64,000 nucleotides of DNA, from positions 1-64,000 of the IMG/VR virus record IMGVR_UViG_3300037807_000296; one strand, given 5' to 3'. Below, piece by piece: positions 49,771-56,708 of this stretch. The notes beneath the pieces were generated by a model. That model saw nothing but the letters and a program-made list of their open reading frames with translations. It ran no database searches and was not told the origin of the DNA. Each line of letters starts with the position of its first letter. The first letter of the stretch is position 1. Made by a program: the position numbers and the translations under genes. The stretch comes from a virus.

Positions 49771-49965
49771 ATGAATATAATATACGAAGAGATGTTACAT
49801 AATATTAAAGAGCATATTGATATTAATTATGACTCAACGGAAGTTGATCCAGAAACTGCGTATGATTTAATTAGAGGAGTTGCTATTGCTATAGCAATGG
49901 ATCAAGATGATATTTATGATGATTACATTGAATTGTGTAAAGAGGAGAATTGTTACAATGATTAA
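49771..49965 (+). CDS. Small acidic early protein
   Basis: 64 residues, strongly acidic (YDSTEVDPETAYDLI; DQDDIYDDYIEL). Strong promoter and AAGGAAA ribosome site. Small acidic early proteins often mimic DNA or bind host enzymes; here that is only a possibility. Confidence 0.65.
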   Translation: MNIIYEEMLHNIKEHIDINYDSTEVDPETAYDLIRGVAIAIAMDQDDIYDDYIELCKEENCYND

Positions 49966-50146
49966 ATTTTTTGATGAACGTGATTTTAGAGAAATGTTAG
50001 GTCCAGAGGTGGTTAGAAAATTAACAATCACTGGTACTGATGTATCAGAGTTGTACGAGTCTTTTAGAGAATGTAAACACTCTCCAGTGAGTATGGATTA
50101 TCATAATCTAAGCTTAGTTTTCAGATTGTTGGAACCAGAAGAATAA
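49958..50146 (+). CDS. Small protein, unknown
   Basis: 62 residues from ATG 49958, overlapping the previous stop by 8 bases. MIKFFDERDFREMLGPEVVR then a polar middle. Function unknown. Confidence 0.6.
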   Translation: MIKFFDERDFREMLGPEVVRKLTITGTDVSELYESFRECKHSPVSMDYHNLSLVFRLLEPEE

Positions 50147-50164
50147 TTAAATAGGAGAAGTAAA

Positions 50165-50332
50165 ATGAATGAAGTAAAAAATTACAATTACAATTATAAT
50201 AATGTTGGTTGGGTTATTGTTTTTTTGGTGTTATTATTTCAAAATTTTGAAGATAGTAATGGAGTGGAGACAGAAAAAGATTTATACGACCATATCTATC
50301 TAATCGTGGATAATACAGTGACAGGTAAGTAA
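50165..50332 (+). CDS. Small membrane protein
   Basis: 55 residues from ATG 50165 behind AGGAG. A Tyr/Asn-rich start (KNYNYNYNNV), one membrane segment (GWVIVFLVLLF) and a charged tail. Function unknown. Confidence 0.55.
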   Translation: MNEVKNYNYNYNNVGWVIVFLVLLFQNFEDSNGVETEKDLYDHIYLIVDNTVTGK

Positions 50333-50365
50333 TATGATAACGGAGTTATCGATATATCCGCTGAT

Positions 50366-50548
50366 ATGCGCCTAATGAAAGAAGAGCATCCAAAATTTGA
50401 ATTTGAGGGTAATGCTAAGAAAGTGGATATTGAAGTATTGCTATGGAACGCTATTGCTATAGCTGATAACTTGTCTATTGCTGATGGTATTTCTTTTATG
50501 AGAGAAGTTATTATTATTGCATCAGCATATGCTCACAATAAAAAATAA
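50366..50548 (+). CDS. Small protein, unknown
   Basis: 60 residues. VDIEVLLWNAIAIADNLSIA is helical and amphipathic. The ribosome site is weak (ACGGAG about 20 bases upstream), so the start is uncertain. Confidence 0.5.
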   Translation: MRLMKEEHPKFEFEGNAKKVDIEVLLWNAIAIADNLSIADGISFMREVIIIASAYAHNKK

Positions 50549-50569
50549 ATTTATTAAAAAAGGTAAAAT

Positions 50570-50752
50570 ATGAAATTACTAATTAAACGGCTGTTAACAC
50601 CTATATTATTTTTAGGATTTCCTTTCTTCTTTGTTATAAAGTGGTTATTCTGGGATGAATTTGATTCTAAATTTTATAAAGATCCTTGGGAATGTACTTG
50701 GTATACGTTTTTAATGGTTAGTGGATGGAAAAGTGACAGTTGTATATTATAG
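50570..50752 (+). CDS. Small membrane protein
   Basis: 60 residues with one or two hydrophobic segments (LLTPILFLGFPFFFVIKWLF). RBS AAGG. Function unknown. Confidence 0.55.
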   Translation: MKLLIKRLLTPILFLGFPFFFVIKWLFWDEFDSKFYKDPWECTWYTFLMVSGWKSDSCIL

Positions 50753-51005
50753 ATTAGTAGATGAATGTGAAGATAGTTACTACAAGCTGGAAACACTGTG
50801 AGATGTTACATCTCAACAAGATTATATTGCAGGAGACTCTGCTGAAAATTACTTTAAGTATTACGATGGCATTGAACATACTGAAGCAGGTGATAGCTTA
50901 TTAATTTCACTGCATACTGCAAAAACTGAGGAATCGGAGATAGGAATGTTAATATGTTCAGTAAGTCTAGCTACACTTGTTTTAGTATATTATTTGTCCT
51001 TGTAA
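50733..51005 (+). pseudogene. Small membrane-anchored ORF interrupted by one in-frame TGA
   Basis: From GTG 50733 the frame reads 22 codons to a TGA (50799-50801), then stays open for 67 more codons to a TAA at 51003-51005. The second part ends in a clear membrane helix (MLICSVSLATLVLVYYLSL). No other start suits the second part until an ATG near its end. Either a recent nonsense mutation or stop-codon read-through. Confidence 0.45.
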
Positions 51006-51318
51006 ATTCCCTTCATAACCATTGAAGTAAAATAGTGGTCTGATCTTAGAGTATAAGGTGCTTAGCGAGGATAATGACGTTACGGTTTATCTACGATAAT
51101 TGATACGAGCAGAGCATACTGCTATGTTAGTAAATAAAACACTCACGCTATCTCATCTAATTGGAACTAGGTGGTGGAAAACCTTAATGGTTTGAAGTAG
51201 CCTTGTTATGCTATACGATAGATAGTTCGAATCTATCCGGGGGAAAGGGCACGCGAATAAGACCCTGTGCCCCGAGGTCATAAGGGGTCAATGCGACAAT
51301 GACATGTATAGTATTTGA
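51006..51318. other. Region with degenerate tRNA-like pieces
   Basis: No credible gene. A T-arm-like GATAG TTCGAAT CTATC occurs at about 51222-51238 without a matching acceptor. GGGCAC/GTGCCC and GACCC/GGGTC hairpins occupy 51246-51290. The stretch looks like decayed tRNA genes. Confidence 0.4.
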
Positions 51319-51375
51319 CTCCCTGAGTGTGTGGTCACAAATGCATATTGGCGGTTCAATTCCGTTGCAGGGAGG
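51319..51375 (+). tRNA. Truncated tRNA-like element
   Basis: A perfect 7-pair acceptor CTCCCTG/CAGGGAG and a T-arm GGCGG TTCAATT CCGTT are present, but only about 24 bases lie between them, enough for one arm. CCA is not encoded (CGC). Probably a tRNA relic missing one arm. Confidence 0.45.
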
Positions 51376-51424
51376 CGCATTTGAAGTATTAAGCATGTTA
51401 ACTTGTTACTGGAGGAGAATATCA

Positions 51425-51760
51425 ATGACATATGATGTTAAATATAACTCGATTGATGAAAACAGTCAAATAGAAGTTTTAAGGGTGTATATAGATATTG
51501 AATTCTTATCTGATGTACCAGTGATAATAAATATAATAGACGAGTCTGGTAAAAAATATGGTTCATTAAGTCATATTAACCATCCTAGTTTTGAAGCAAC
51601 TAGAACTCTACTAGAGGAAAAAGGATATTTGCTAGTAGAAAGGGGATGGTGTAATGGTGATGTAATATTAAGAGATTTTTATTTCAATGATAAGTTACTT
51701 AAAGCAGGCACGAGTTTTTATTCAGCAGTTGCTATGGGTATACGCTCTCAGTTTAATTGA
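51425..51760 (+). CDS. Unknown protein, 111 residues
   Basis: ATG 51425 follows GGAGGAGAATATCA, a strong ribosome site. Beta-rich (IEFLSDVPVIINIIDE). An upstream in-frame extension would run through tRNA-like sequence and is rejected. Its end overlaps the convergent capsid-like gene by 8 bases. Function unknown. Confidence 0.65.
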   Translation: MTYDVKYNSIDENSQIEVLRVYIDIEFLSDVPVIINIIDESGKKYGSLSHINHPSFEATRTLLEEKGYLLVERGWCNGDVILRDFYFNDKLLKAGTSFYSAVAMGIRSQFN

Positions 51761-52610
51761 TATCAAATTTCATTAACATTTCGGAACCGACAGAAGATAA
51801 TGGATTCATTGCTAAAGCATATCTATTGATGATTCCGATGTTATCTTGCATAGATTTGGAGAATGTGCTTGTTACAATTTCTTGTTGATAAGTTCCCATT
51901 ATTAAAGATGAAGAAGCACCGAATTCATCATTTTCCTCTTTAAGTCCTATGAACGCTTTAGTTGCACTAATGTCTGGATTTACATAGTATAGAGTTTTAC
52001 CTACACGTCCAACTATTAATCTTTTGCTTCTAGATGTTACATATTCACTTCCTCCAATATACGCATTCAATGCTGATATACTAGCAGCTGCTTTATATGG
52101 AAGGATAACAAAGGCATCATACGTTCGGAAATTAGGTGTATTCATTTTCATCACTAATTCTTGTACCCTCTGAGTGATCTCGAATAATGATGTTTCAGAG
52201 CTTCCTTTATCTGATAATGTTAAAACTGGTGTAGATAATGAGTTATTATCGAGATAATTTAGTAACGTATAATCTTCATTTGATTCTACTATACTCTTCA
52301 ATAATTTACTTGCATAATTTTGTCCTGTATCTCCATATTGAATAGATATATCTTTAATAGCTTCTGTAGATAAACCAGTTTGTAGTGGGTTAGATGTATC
52401 GGTATTTACTTGAAGAACACTTTCAACTGCTTCATAAGCATTTGAACCAGTTTGTTTCTTAATGTTTATTATCTTACCACTTGGTAATTTCATTGGTACT
52501 ATAGTAGCAATTTCACGCATTAATGATAAAGTTGGAAGCTCCTGAAAATTTGTGATTACATCATTAAAATTATATTGAGCTGCATTGTTTACTATTGTAT
52601 TTTCGTTCAT
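51753..52610 (-). CDS. Stand-alone capsid-like protein (gp23/gp24 fold suspected)
   Basis: 285 residues on the minus strand. The N-terminal LPTLSLMREIATIVPMKLPSGK resembles the P-domain entry of T4-type capsid proteins. The C-terminal VGRVGKTLYYVNPDISATKAFIGLK, followed by a long loop and INRYALAMNPLSS, resembles the gp23 end region. It is much shorter than gp23 (about 520). A minus-strand GATAAATA lies 25 bases upstream, with AAGGAAT as ribosome site, so late expression is expected. Could be a minor vertex or decoration paralogue. Similarity judged by eye. Confidence 0.5.
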   Translation of the reverse strand: MNENTIVNNAAQYNFNDVITNFQELPTLSLMREIATIVPMKLPSGKIINIKKQTGSNAYEAVESVLQVNTDTSNPLQTGLSTEAIKDISIQYGDTGQNYASKLLKSIVESNEDYTLLNYLDNNSLSTPVLTLSDKGSSETSLFEITQRVQELVMKMNTPNFRTYDAFVILPYKAAASISALNAYIGGSEYVTSRSKRLIVGRVGKTLYYVNPDISATKAFIGLKEENDEFGASSSLIMGTYQQEIVTSTFSKSMQDNIGIINRYALAMNPLSSVGSEMLMKFDIN

Positions 52611-52634
52611 GTTATTCCTTGTTAATATTGATTA

Positions 52635-52642
52635 TATTTATC
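52635..52642 (-). promoter_or_regulatory. Late promoter for the capsid-like gene
   Basis: Minus-strand GATAAATATAATC, 25 bases before the ATG at 52610. Confidence 0.6.
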
Positions 52643-52675
52643 TATAATATATGTTAAGATAAATTAAAATAATCG

Positions 52676-52704
52676 TTGACTTTTATCATTATTTAGAGTA
52701 TAAT
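52676..52704 (+). promoter_or_regulatory. Early promoter
   Basis: TTGACT (52676-52681) and TATAAT (52699-52704), 17-base spacing, divergent from the capsid-like gene. Confidence 0.78.
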
Positions 52705-52808
52705 ATACATATAGAAAAGGTTGTAAATAAATGATAACGCCTAATCAGCAGTAAGTTAATTGCTACCTTACCGAAAGTTAGTTCTAAGTAAATTGGATAG
52801 ATTACTAA

Positions 52809-53039
52809 TTGAACAGACTAGTTAGTAGTGTTAAATACATAGAAGATAACGGGTATCAGAGATTCTATCGGATTAATGTTAATAGCGAAAATGTATTTGA
52901 AGTGTATGAAGGTGGAGACAATAATCTTGGCTGGAATTTCAATGATGTGTACTTGATTCCAACATTAATGCAAATAGCATATCACGCTGGTAAGAATGGT
53001 GAAGAATTCAAGATATCTAATGCTGAAAGTGATAAATAA
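52809..53039 (+). CDS. Small protein, unknown
   Basis: 76 residues from a TTG at 52809 without a clear ribosome site. Contains YQRFYRINVNSENVFEVYEG and ends Asp-Lys-stop, making a GATAAATA octamer. About 105 bases of leader separate it from the early promoter. Function unknown. Confidence 0.5.
   Translation: MNRLVSSVKYIEDNGYQRFYRINVNSENVFEVYEGGDNNLGWNFNDVYLIPTLMQIAYHAGKNGEEFKISNAESDK
53031..53038 (+). promoter_or_regulatory. Late promoter octamer GATAAATA
   Basis: Formed by an Asp-Lys-stop gene end, seven bases before the tRNA-like element at 53045. Confidence 0.45.
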
Positions 53040-53044
53040 TCAAT

Positions 53045-53115
53045 AGCGAGTTAGTCAAGGACTGGATTGGGTTCATATCCCTTTTAGCATGGAGCGTTAC
53101 CATGGCTCGCTACCA
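53045..53115 (+). tRNA. Second aberrant tRNA-Met-like element (CAT)
   Basis: Acceptor AGCGAGT/GCTCGCT (one G-U) with ACCA encoded. The anticodon arm is GGG TTCATAT CCC. The T-arm CATGG/CCATG has loop AGCGTTA, not TTCGAAT. The D-region is a short AGTC/GACT hairpin with a 3-base loop. It shares its oddities with 47928-47999 but not its stem sequences. Confidence 0.55.
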
Positions 53116-53119
53116 AAAT

Positions 53120-53261
53120 TCAACGTAGACATCTCTAAATGGAATGTTTCTATAGTATGAGTGTTATGTTCAAAGGCAGTAAAATTCCAGCAGATTATAT
53201 TAAGAAACAGTTACCGTACAAAAGAGTAGAGTACGAATATACAAGGATGTTAGATTTATGA
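53120..53261 (+). pseudogene. Remnant copy of the BspA-like repeat gene
   Basis: FNVDISKWNVS, then a break at a TGA, then in another frame MFKGSKIPADYIKKQLPYKR to RMLDL and a stop. This matches the end of the intact gene at 53258 (MFKGNKIPAD, KKQLPFKR, LDL). A duplicated copy reduced to one repeat plus the C-terminus. Confidence 0.7.
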
Positions 53262-53905
53262 TTAAAATCAGCGACAAGGCACATCTAAAGAGTATTATTA
53301 ATGAAAGATTAGATGATGCAGATTTAAATGATCTTGATGTTTCTAAAGTGACTGATATGGATTCTGTGTTTTATGAGTCTCAATTCAATGGGGATATCTC
53401 TAAATGGAATGTCTCTAAAGTAACTAATATGAGTTATATGTTCTATAATTCTCAATTCAATGGGGACATCTCTAAATGGAATGTTTCTAAAGTAACTGAT
53501 ATGTCTAGTATGTTCCAAGATTCTCAATTCAATGGGGATATATCTAAATGGAATGCTTCTAAAGTGAAAAATATGAGTTATATGTTTTATAATTCTCCGT
53601 TCAACAGGGACATCTCTAAATGGAAGACTTCTAATGTGACTAGTACATACTCAATGTTTATAAATTCTCCGTTCAACGGAGATATCTCTAAATGGGATAC
53701 TTCTAAAGTAACTAATATGAGTTATATGTTCTATAATTCTCAATTCAATGGAGATATTTCTAAGTGGAATACTTCTAAAGTGATGTATACAACCTCTATG
53801 TTCAAAGGTAATAAAATTCCAGCAGATTCAATAGAAGATTATATTAAGAAACAACTGCCATTTAAAAGAATCGGTAGGAAATTTATGAAGGTGTTAGATT
53901 TGTAA
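53258..53905 (+). CDS. BspA-like repeat protein (DUF285)
   Basis: 215 residues. After a 30-residue start (MIKISDKAHLKSIINERLDD), six repeats of about 25 residues follow (core FNGDISKWNVSKVTNMSYMF). This is the DUF285/BspA leucine-rich-like family of bacterial surface proteins, linked elsewhere to adhesion. No signal peptide. Function in a phage unknown; protein binding is likely. Confidence 0.82.
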   Translation: MIKISDKAHLKSIINERLDDADLNDLDVSKVTDMDSVFYESQFNGDISKWNVSKVTNMSYMFYNSQFNGDISKWNVSKVTDMSSMFQDSQFNGDISKWNASKVKNMSYMFYNSPFNRDISKWKTSNVTSTYSMFINSPFNGDISKWDTSKVTNMSYMFYNSQFNGDISKWNTSKVMYTTSMFKGNKIPADSIEDYIKKQLPFKRIGRKFMKVLDL

Positions 53906-53947
53906 AATAATTATTAAAAATTGATTACCAAACTCCTCTTTTCGTGG

Positions 53948-53953
53948 TATAAT
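53948..53953 (+). promoter_or_regulatory. -10 box before the lipoprotein gene
   Basis: GTGGTATAAT as in other promoters here. The nearest -35-like TTGATT (53921) is 21 bases away, too far. Confidence 0.5.
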
Positions 53954-53985
53954 TAAATTACAGACAACATAACGGGAGATATATT

Positions 53986-54552
53986 ATGATACACACTAAA
54001 CTATTATTAGCGGGAGCGATTACTGCATCATTATCTGGATGTGTAACGAATCCACTAACATCAAATGATTCTGATTTATCTACTATGGGACCAGAAACAC
54101 AAGTACCGAGTTGGTACTTAAATTTTCCAGAGGATGATGATGTGATTTATGCATCAGGTACAGGTATCTCAGATGACCTTCAATTCAGTATGAAAAAGGC
54201 TACTCACTCTGCTAAAGTGTCATTAGGAGATAAGATTGCTTCTGATGTAGGTGCTCAGTTCAAATCTTATACTGCTGATAATAGTTCAGGTGGACAAGGT
54301 CGAACAACATCAGAAAGTGAGAGTGTATCGAAATCTGGATTTAAAGATGTATCGATTCGTGGATATGATATTATAGAGAAGGCTGCATTCAAAGACTCAA
54401 CTGGATTTTATAGAACTTACGTTCTTGTATCTCTATCATTAGATGGTCCTCAATTCACTGAAGGTGATTATAATAAACCACAAGTGATTGAGATTAACAC
54501 TTATAGTGAAGGGGATCATAATAAAGCTTCTGAAGCGTTTAAGAGATTTTAA
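53986..54552 (+). CDS. Lipoprotein (LPP20-like)
   Basis: 188 residues. Signal peptide with lipobox LSGC (Cys about residue 19). VPSWYLNFPEDDDVIYASGTG, the alanine-rich helix ATHSAKVSLGDKIA and YRTYVLVSLSL match LPP20-type outer-membrane lipoproteins. A phage copy could modify the host envelope or aid exclusion. RBS GGGAGAT. Confidence 0.75.
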   Translation: MIHTKLLLAGAITASLSGCVTNPLTSNDSDLSTMGPETQVPSWYLNFPEDDDVIYASGTGISDDLQFSMKKATHSAKVSLGDKIASDVGAQFKSYTADNSSGGQGRTTSESESVSKSGFKDVSIRGYDIIEKAAFKDSTGFYRTYVLVSLSLDGPQFTEGDYNKPQVIEINTYSEGDHNKASEAFKRF

Positions 54553-54810
54553 GTGAAAAACGTCATCTTTATGATGTTGGTTGTTGGGAACACACCCGTA
54601 TATTCATTTGGATTCGGGGATGTTGTGATGGAATTAACTTATATCATATCACCTGCTTATAAAGAGTTGTATGGACCTATTGAGGTTGTTAAATCACCTA
54701 GATCTGATACATCGATTAAAAGTAACGAAATTGAGTATTGTGTTGATAATAAGTGTGTTACAGTATTGAGGGTGGAGACTATAAAAGAAGAACGAGAGAT
54801 CATAGAATGA
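54553..54810 (+). CDS. Secreted small protein, unknown
   Basis: 85 residues from a GTG directly after the lipoprotein stop. A signal peptide (IFMMLVVGNTPVYSFG) and two Cys in EYCVDNKCVTV suggest a periplasmic disulfide protein acting with the lipoprotein. Confidence 0.55.
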   Translation: MKNVIFMMLVVGNTPVYSFGFGDVVMELTYIISPAYKELYGPIEVVKSPRSDTSIKSNEIEYCVDNKCVTVLRVETIKEEREIIE

Positions 54811-54831
54811 TCCGAATATCCTGGGCATATG

Positions 54832-54890
54832 ATGTAATCTCCTTGCATCGCTTAGCGCTGGGGGATTATTGTGATCCGCGCCAGCTCTAA
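54832..54890 (+). other. Structured RNA element, unassigned
   Basis: TAATCTCC pairs with GGGGATTA, and GCTGG pairs with CCAGC in a competing fold. GATG/CATC adds a third helix. GC content exceeds the surroundings. Could be a tRNA relic or regulatory RNA. Confidence 0.35.
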
Positions 54891-54933
54891 ATTAGGTATA
54901 ATATGTTAAAAATGTGCAATTTTAACGTTTTAA

Positions 54934-54941
54934 GATAAATA
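54934..54941 (+). promoter_or_regulatory. Late promoter octamer GATAAATA
   Basis: Intergenic GATAAATAAAG about 155 bases upstream of the flagellin-like gene. Confidence 0.45.
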
Positions 54942-55096
54942 AAGATAGGGATTGATCGGATTCCCTTAAAATAACCGGCAGAATAGATGTTGAGTTGTAT
55001 AGTATACTGTCAAAGAACAGATCTTGCAAACTCCTAAAATAGTAAAACAAAGGCCACTTTGGTCATTATTTAATTACAATTCTTAGGAGAATTATT

Positions 55097-55336
55097 ATGT
55101 TTGGAATTTCCAATCTACAAAGCCCTGTTATGGGTTCTATTGACCGTACAGATACTCGTATGAGTCAAGTTGGTAAAATGTTATCAACTGGTAAAAATGA
55201 TTTAAACGCTGCTCAAACGGGTATGGTGACACGTCTTAATGCATCTATTGCTGGATTTGATGCAGCACAAGATAATATTACAAATCTATACACATTCTTA
55301 ACTCTGCTATCAAAACACGTGACTTCAAAAAATTGA
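55097..55336 (+). CDS. Flagellin N-terminal-like protein, frame broken before C-terminal part
   Basis: 79 residues. SIDRTDTRMSQVGKMLSTGK, then VTRLNASIAGFDAAQDNI, resemble the N-terminal D0/D1 helices of flagellins. After that the frame gives LYTFLTLLSKHV and stops. A -1 shift near 55290 gives ILNSAIKTRDFKKLMIVQST to a stop at about 55381, which resembles a flagellin C-terminal helix. A mini-flagellin lacking the variable domain is implied, either frameshifted or disabled. The FlaG-like gene next door supports the call. RBS AGGAGA. Confidence 0.55.
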   Translation: MFGISNLQSPVMGSIDRTDTRMSQVGKMLSTGKNDLNAAQTGMVTRLNASIAGFDAAQDNITNLYTFLTLLSKHVTSKN

Positions 55337-55383
55337 TGATCGTTCAAAGCACTATAGGCACGTTACTAAACGGATGGTAAATA

Positions 55384-55749
55384 ATGGATACTTCAGTAAT
55401 ACAAACTAACATTTCATCATCAATTTCTATTCCAGGAGCAATGGTACCAGATCGAGATAATTCTAGAGTTATTGAAGTAGATGCATTAGATCTTAAAGCA
55501 ACTGAGACTGTTGCTAATGTTACTGAAACTGATATCATTAACGTGAACAAAGCGTTATATAATCAGAATCACTCAGTTCGATTTGAGATGGTTGAAGATC
55601 ACTCGGTAATAAAAATAACAGATACTACTACTGATAAAGTCATTCGAGAAATTCCATCCGAAACATCTAGAGCAATTATCGATGCAATCAAAGAAAAATT
55701 AGCTAATAATGAAGATGTTATAGGAACATTAATCAATGAAATTGTCTAA
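55384..55749 (+). CDS. FlaG-like protein
   Basis: 121 residues. The C-terminal NHSVRFEMVEDHSVIKITD, then TDKVIREIPSETSRAI match the FlaG family (beta-rich segment, V(I/V)REIPPE motif, terminal helix). FlaG sits next to flagellin in bacterial flagellar operons and affects filament length. No ribosome site stronger than ACGGATGG. Overlaps the HNH gene. Confidence 0.72.
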   Translation: MDTSVIQTNISSSISIPGAMVPDRDNSRVIEVDALDLKATETVANVTETDIINVNKALYNQNHSVRFEMVEDHSVIKITDTTTDKVIREIPSETSRAIIDAIKEKLANNEDVIGTLINEIV

Positions 55750-56047
55750 GTGTGAATTGTGTGATAGAGATATACCTGATAATGAAATCTCTATGCACCA
55801 TCTGATACCTAAAACATTTAAAGGTAAACGAGATGATTCTAATTTATTAACTTTACATAAAGTGTGTCATATGAAGTTACATTCACTTTTCTCTGAGAGA
55901 GATATGTTACATTTATACAATACTTTGGATATGATTAAAACTGATAAGAATATAGAGAAATTTGTAAAATGGATAATCAAGAAGCCGATTGAATTCAATG
56001 ATAGCAGTAAAGACTCTATATCAAGAAAAGGTAAACGAAGGTATTAA
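55736..56047 (+). CDS. HNH endonuclease-like protein
   Basis: 103 residues. CELCDRDIPDNEISMHHLIP, then NLLTLHKVCHMKLH give the two-Cys plus HH...N...H HNH fold. A basic C-terminus (SRKGKRRY). Could be a homing or host-DNA nuclease. Overlaps the FlaG-like gene by 14 bases. Confidence 0.8.
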   Translation: MKLSKCELCDRDIPDNEISMHHLIPKTFKGKRDDSNLLTLHKVCHMKLHSLFSERDMLHLYNTLDMIKTDKNIEKFVKWIIKKPIEFNDSSKDSISRKGKRRY

Positions 56048-56334
56048 TTGAATTCTTCTGGGTGAATAGGTTGATCTAAAAACAACTTTAACGCTACTAG
56101 AATCTCATGTAATGTAACTTCTTTGAACCACTCACCTTTTAACCGTTTATTTGAGAATTTTTGGTGAAGATATTTTTCCGCTTTTTCAGGTTTGTAGCGT
56201 TCTTCAATGTGAATGACATTGATTTCATGAGCATTACCAGTTTGTAACGATTTCAATCTATTTGTGATATTATTCGTTATTCCTATTTTATAATACCCGT
56301 TGCATTCTAATACATATAGTTGATCACTTTTCAT
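56044..56334 (-). CDS. GIY-YIG superfamily protein (T5orf172/MUG113 type)
   Basis: 96 residues, minus strand, overlapping the HNH stop by 4 bases. LYVLECNGYYKIGITNNITN (GIY and YIG-like), NRLKSLQTGN, EKYLHQKF and GEWFK are the T5orf172 signature. Unrelated in detail to the large cassette endonucleases. Function unknown. Confidence 0.82.
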   Translation of the reverse strand: MKSDQLYVLECNGYYKIGITNNITNRLKSLQTGNAHEINVIHIEERYKPEKAEKYLHQKFSNKRLKGEWFKEVTLHEILVALKLFLDQPIHPEEFN

Positions 56335-56352
56335 ATGTTTATTTATTAGCTA

Positions 56353-56381
56353 TTAACATTATCAGATATTCGTGATATACT
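56353..56381 (+). promoter_or_regulatory. Early promoter
   Basis: TTAACA (56353-56358) and TATACT (56376-56381), 17-base spacing, then AAAGGAAAATAAT before the ATG at 56406. Confidence 0.7.
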
Positions 56382-56405
56382 ATACATTCACGAAAGGAAA
56401 ATAAT

Positions 56406-56708
56406 ATGAAATATAGAGATTGTTTTGATGATAACACACTACTCAACCAACTTGAGATTTATAATCTTGAATTTGATGTAAATGATAGAGAATTTCAGAT
56501 GAGAATACTTGATGTGTATAACACTTTAATTGATGATATTGTAAAATTAAAAGAATTGGTTGAAATAAATAACGTTGAATCTTATGACAACGGGTTTTAT
56601 GATGCAGTCGATAATATGACTAGAGATTTTGATGTAACATTAGCAGGAACTGATTTTGATGATACTGTTATTGAACTTATTGATGATGTTATTAGCAAGT
56701 ACAAATGA
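56406..56708 (+). CDS. Acidic small protein, unknown
   Basis: 100 residues, about a quarter Asp and Glu (DFDDTVIELIDDVISKYK at the end). Helical. Overlaps the metalloprotease-like gene by 4 bases. Function unknown. Confidence 0.65.
   Translation: MKYRDCFDDNTLLNQLEIYNLEFDVNDREFQMRILDVYNTLIDDIVKLKELVEINNVESYDNGFYDAVDNMTRDFDVTLAGTDFDDTVIELIDDVISKYK

Noticed and set aside
51211-51396. Minus-strand 61-residue frame
   Set aside because: It overlaps the tRNA-like element and hairpins, with no ribosome site or conserved look.
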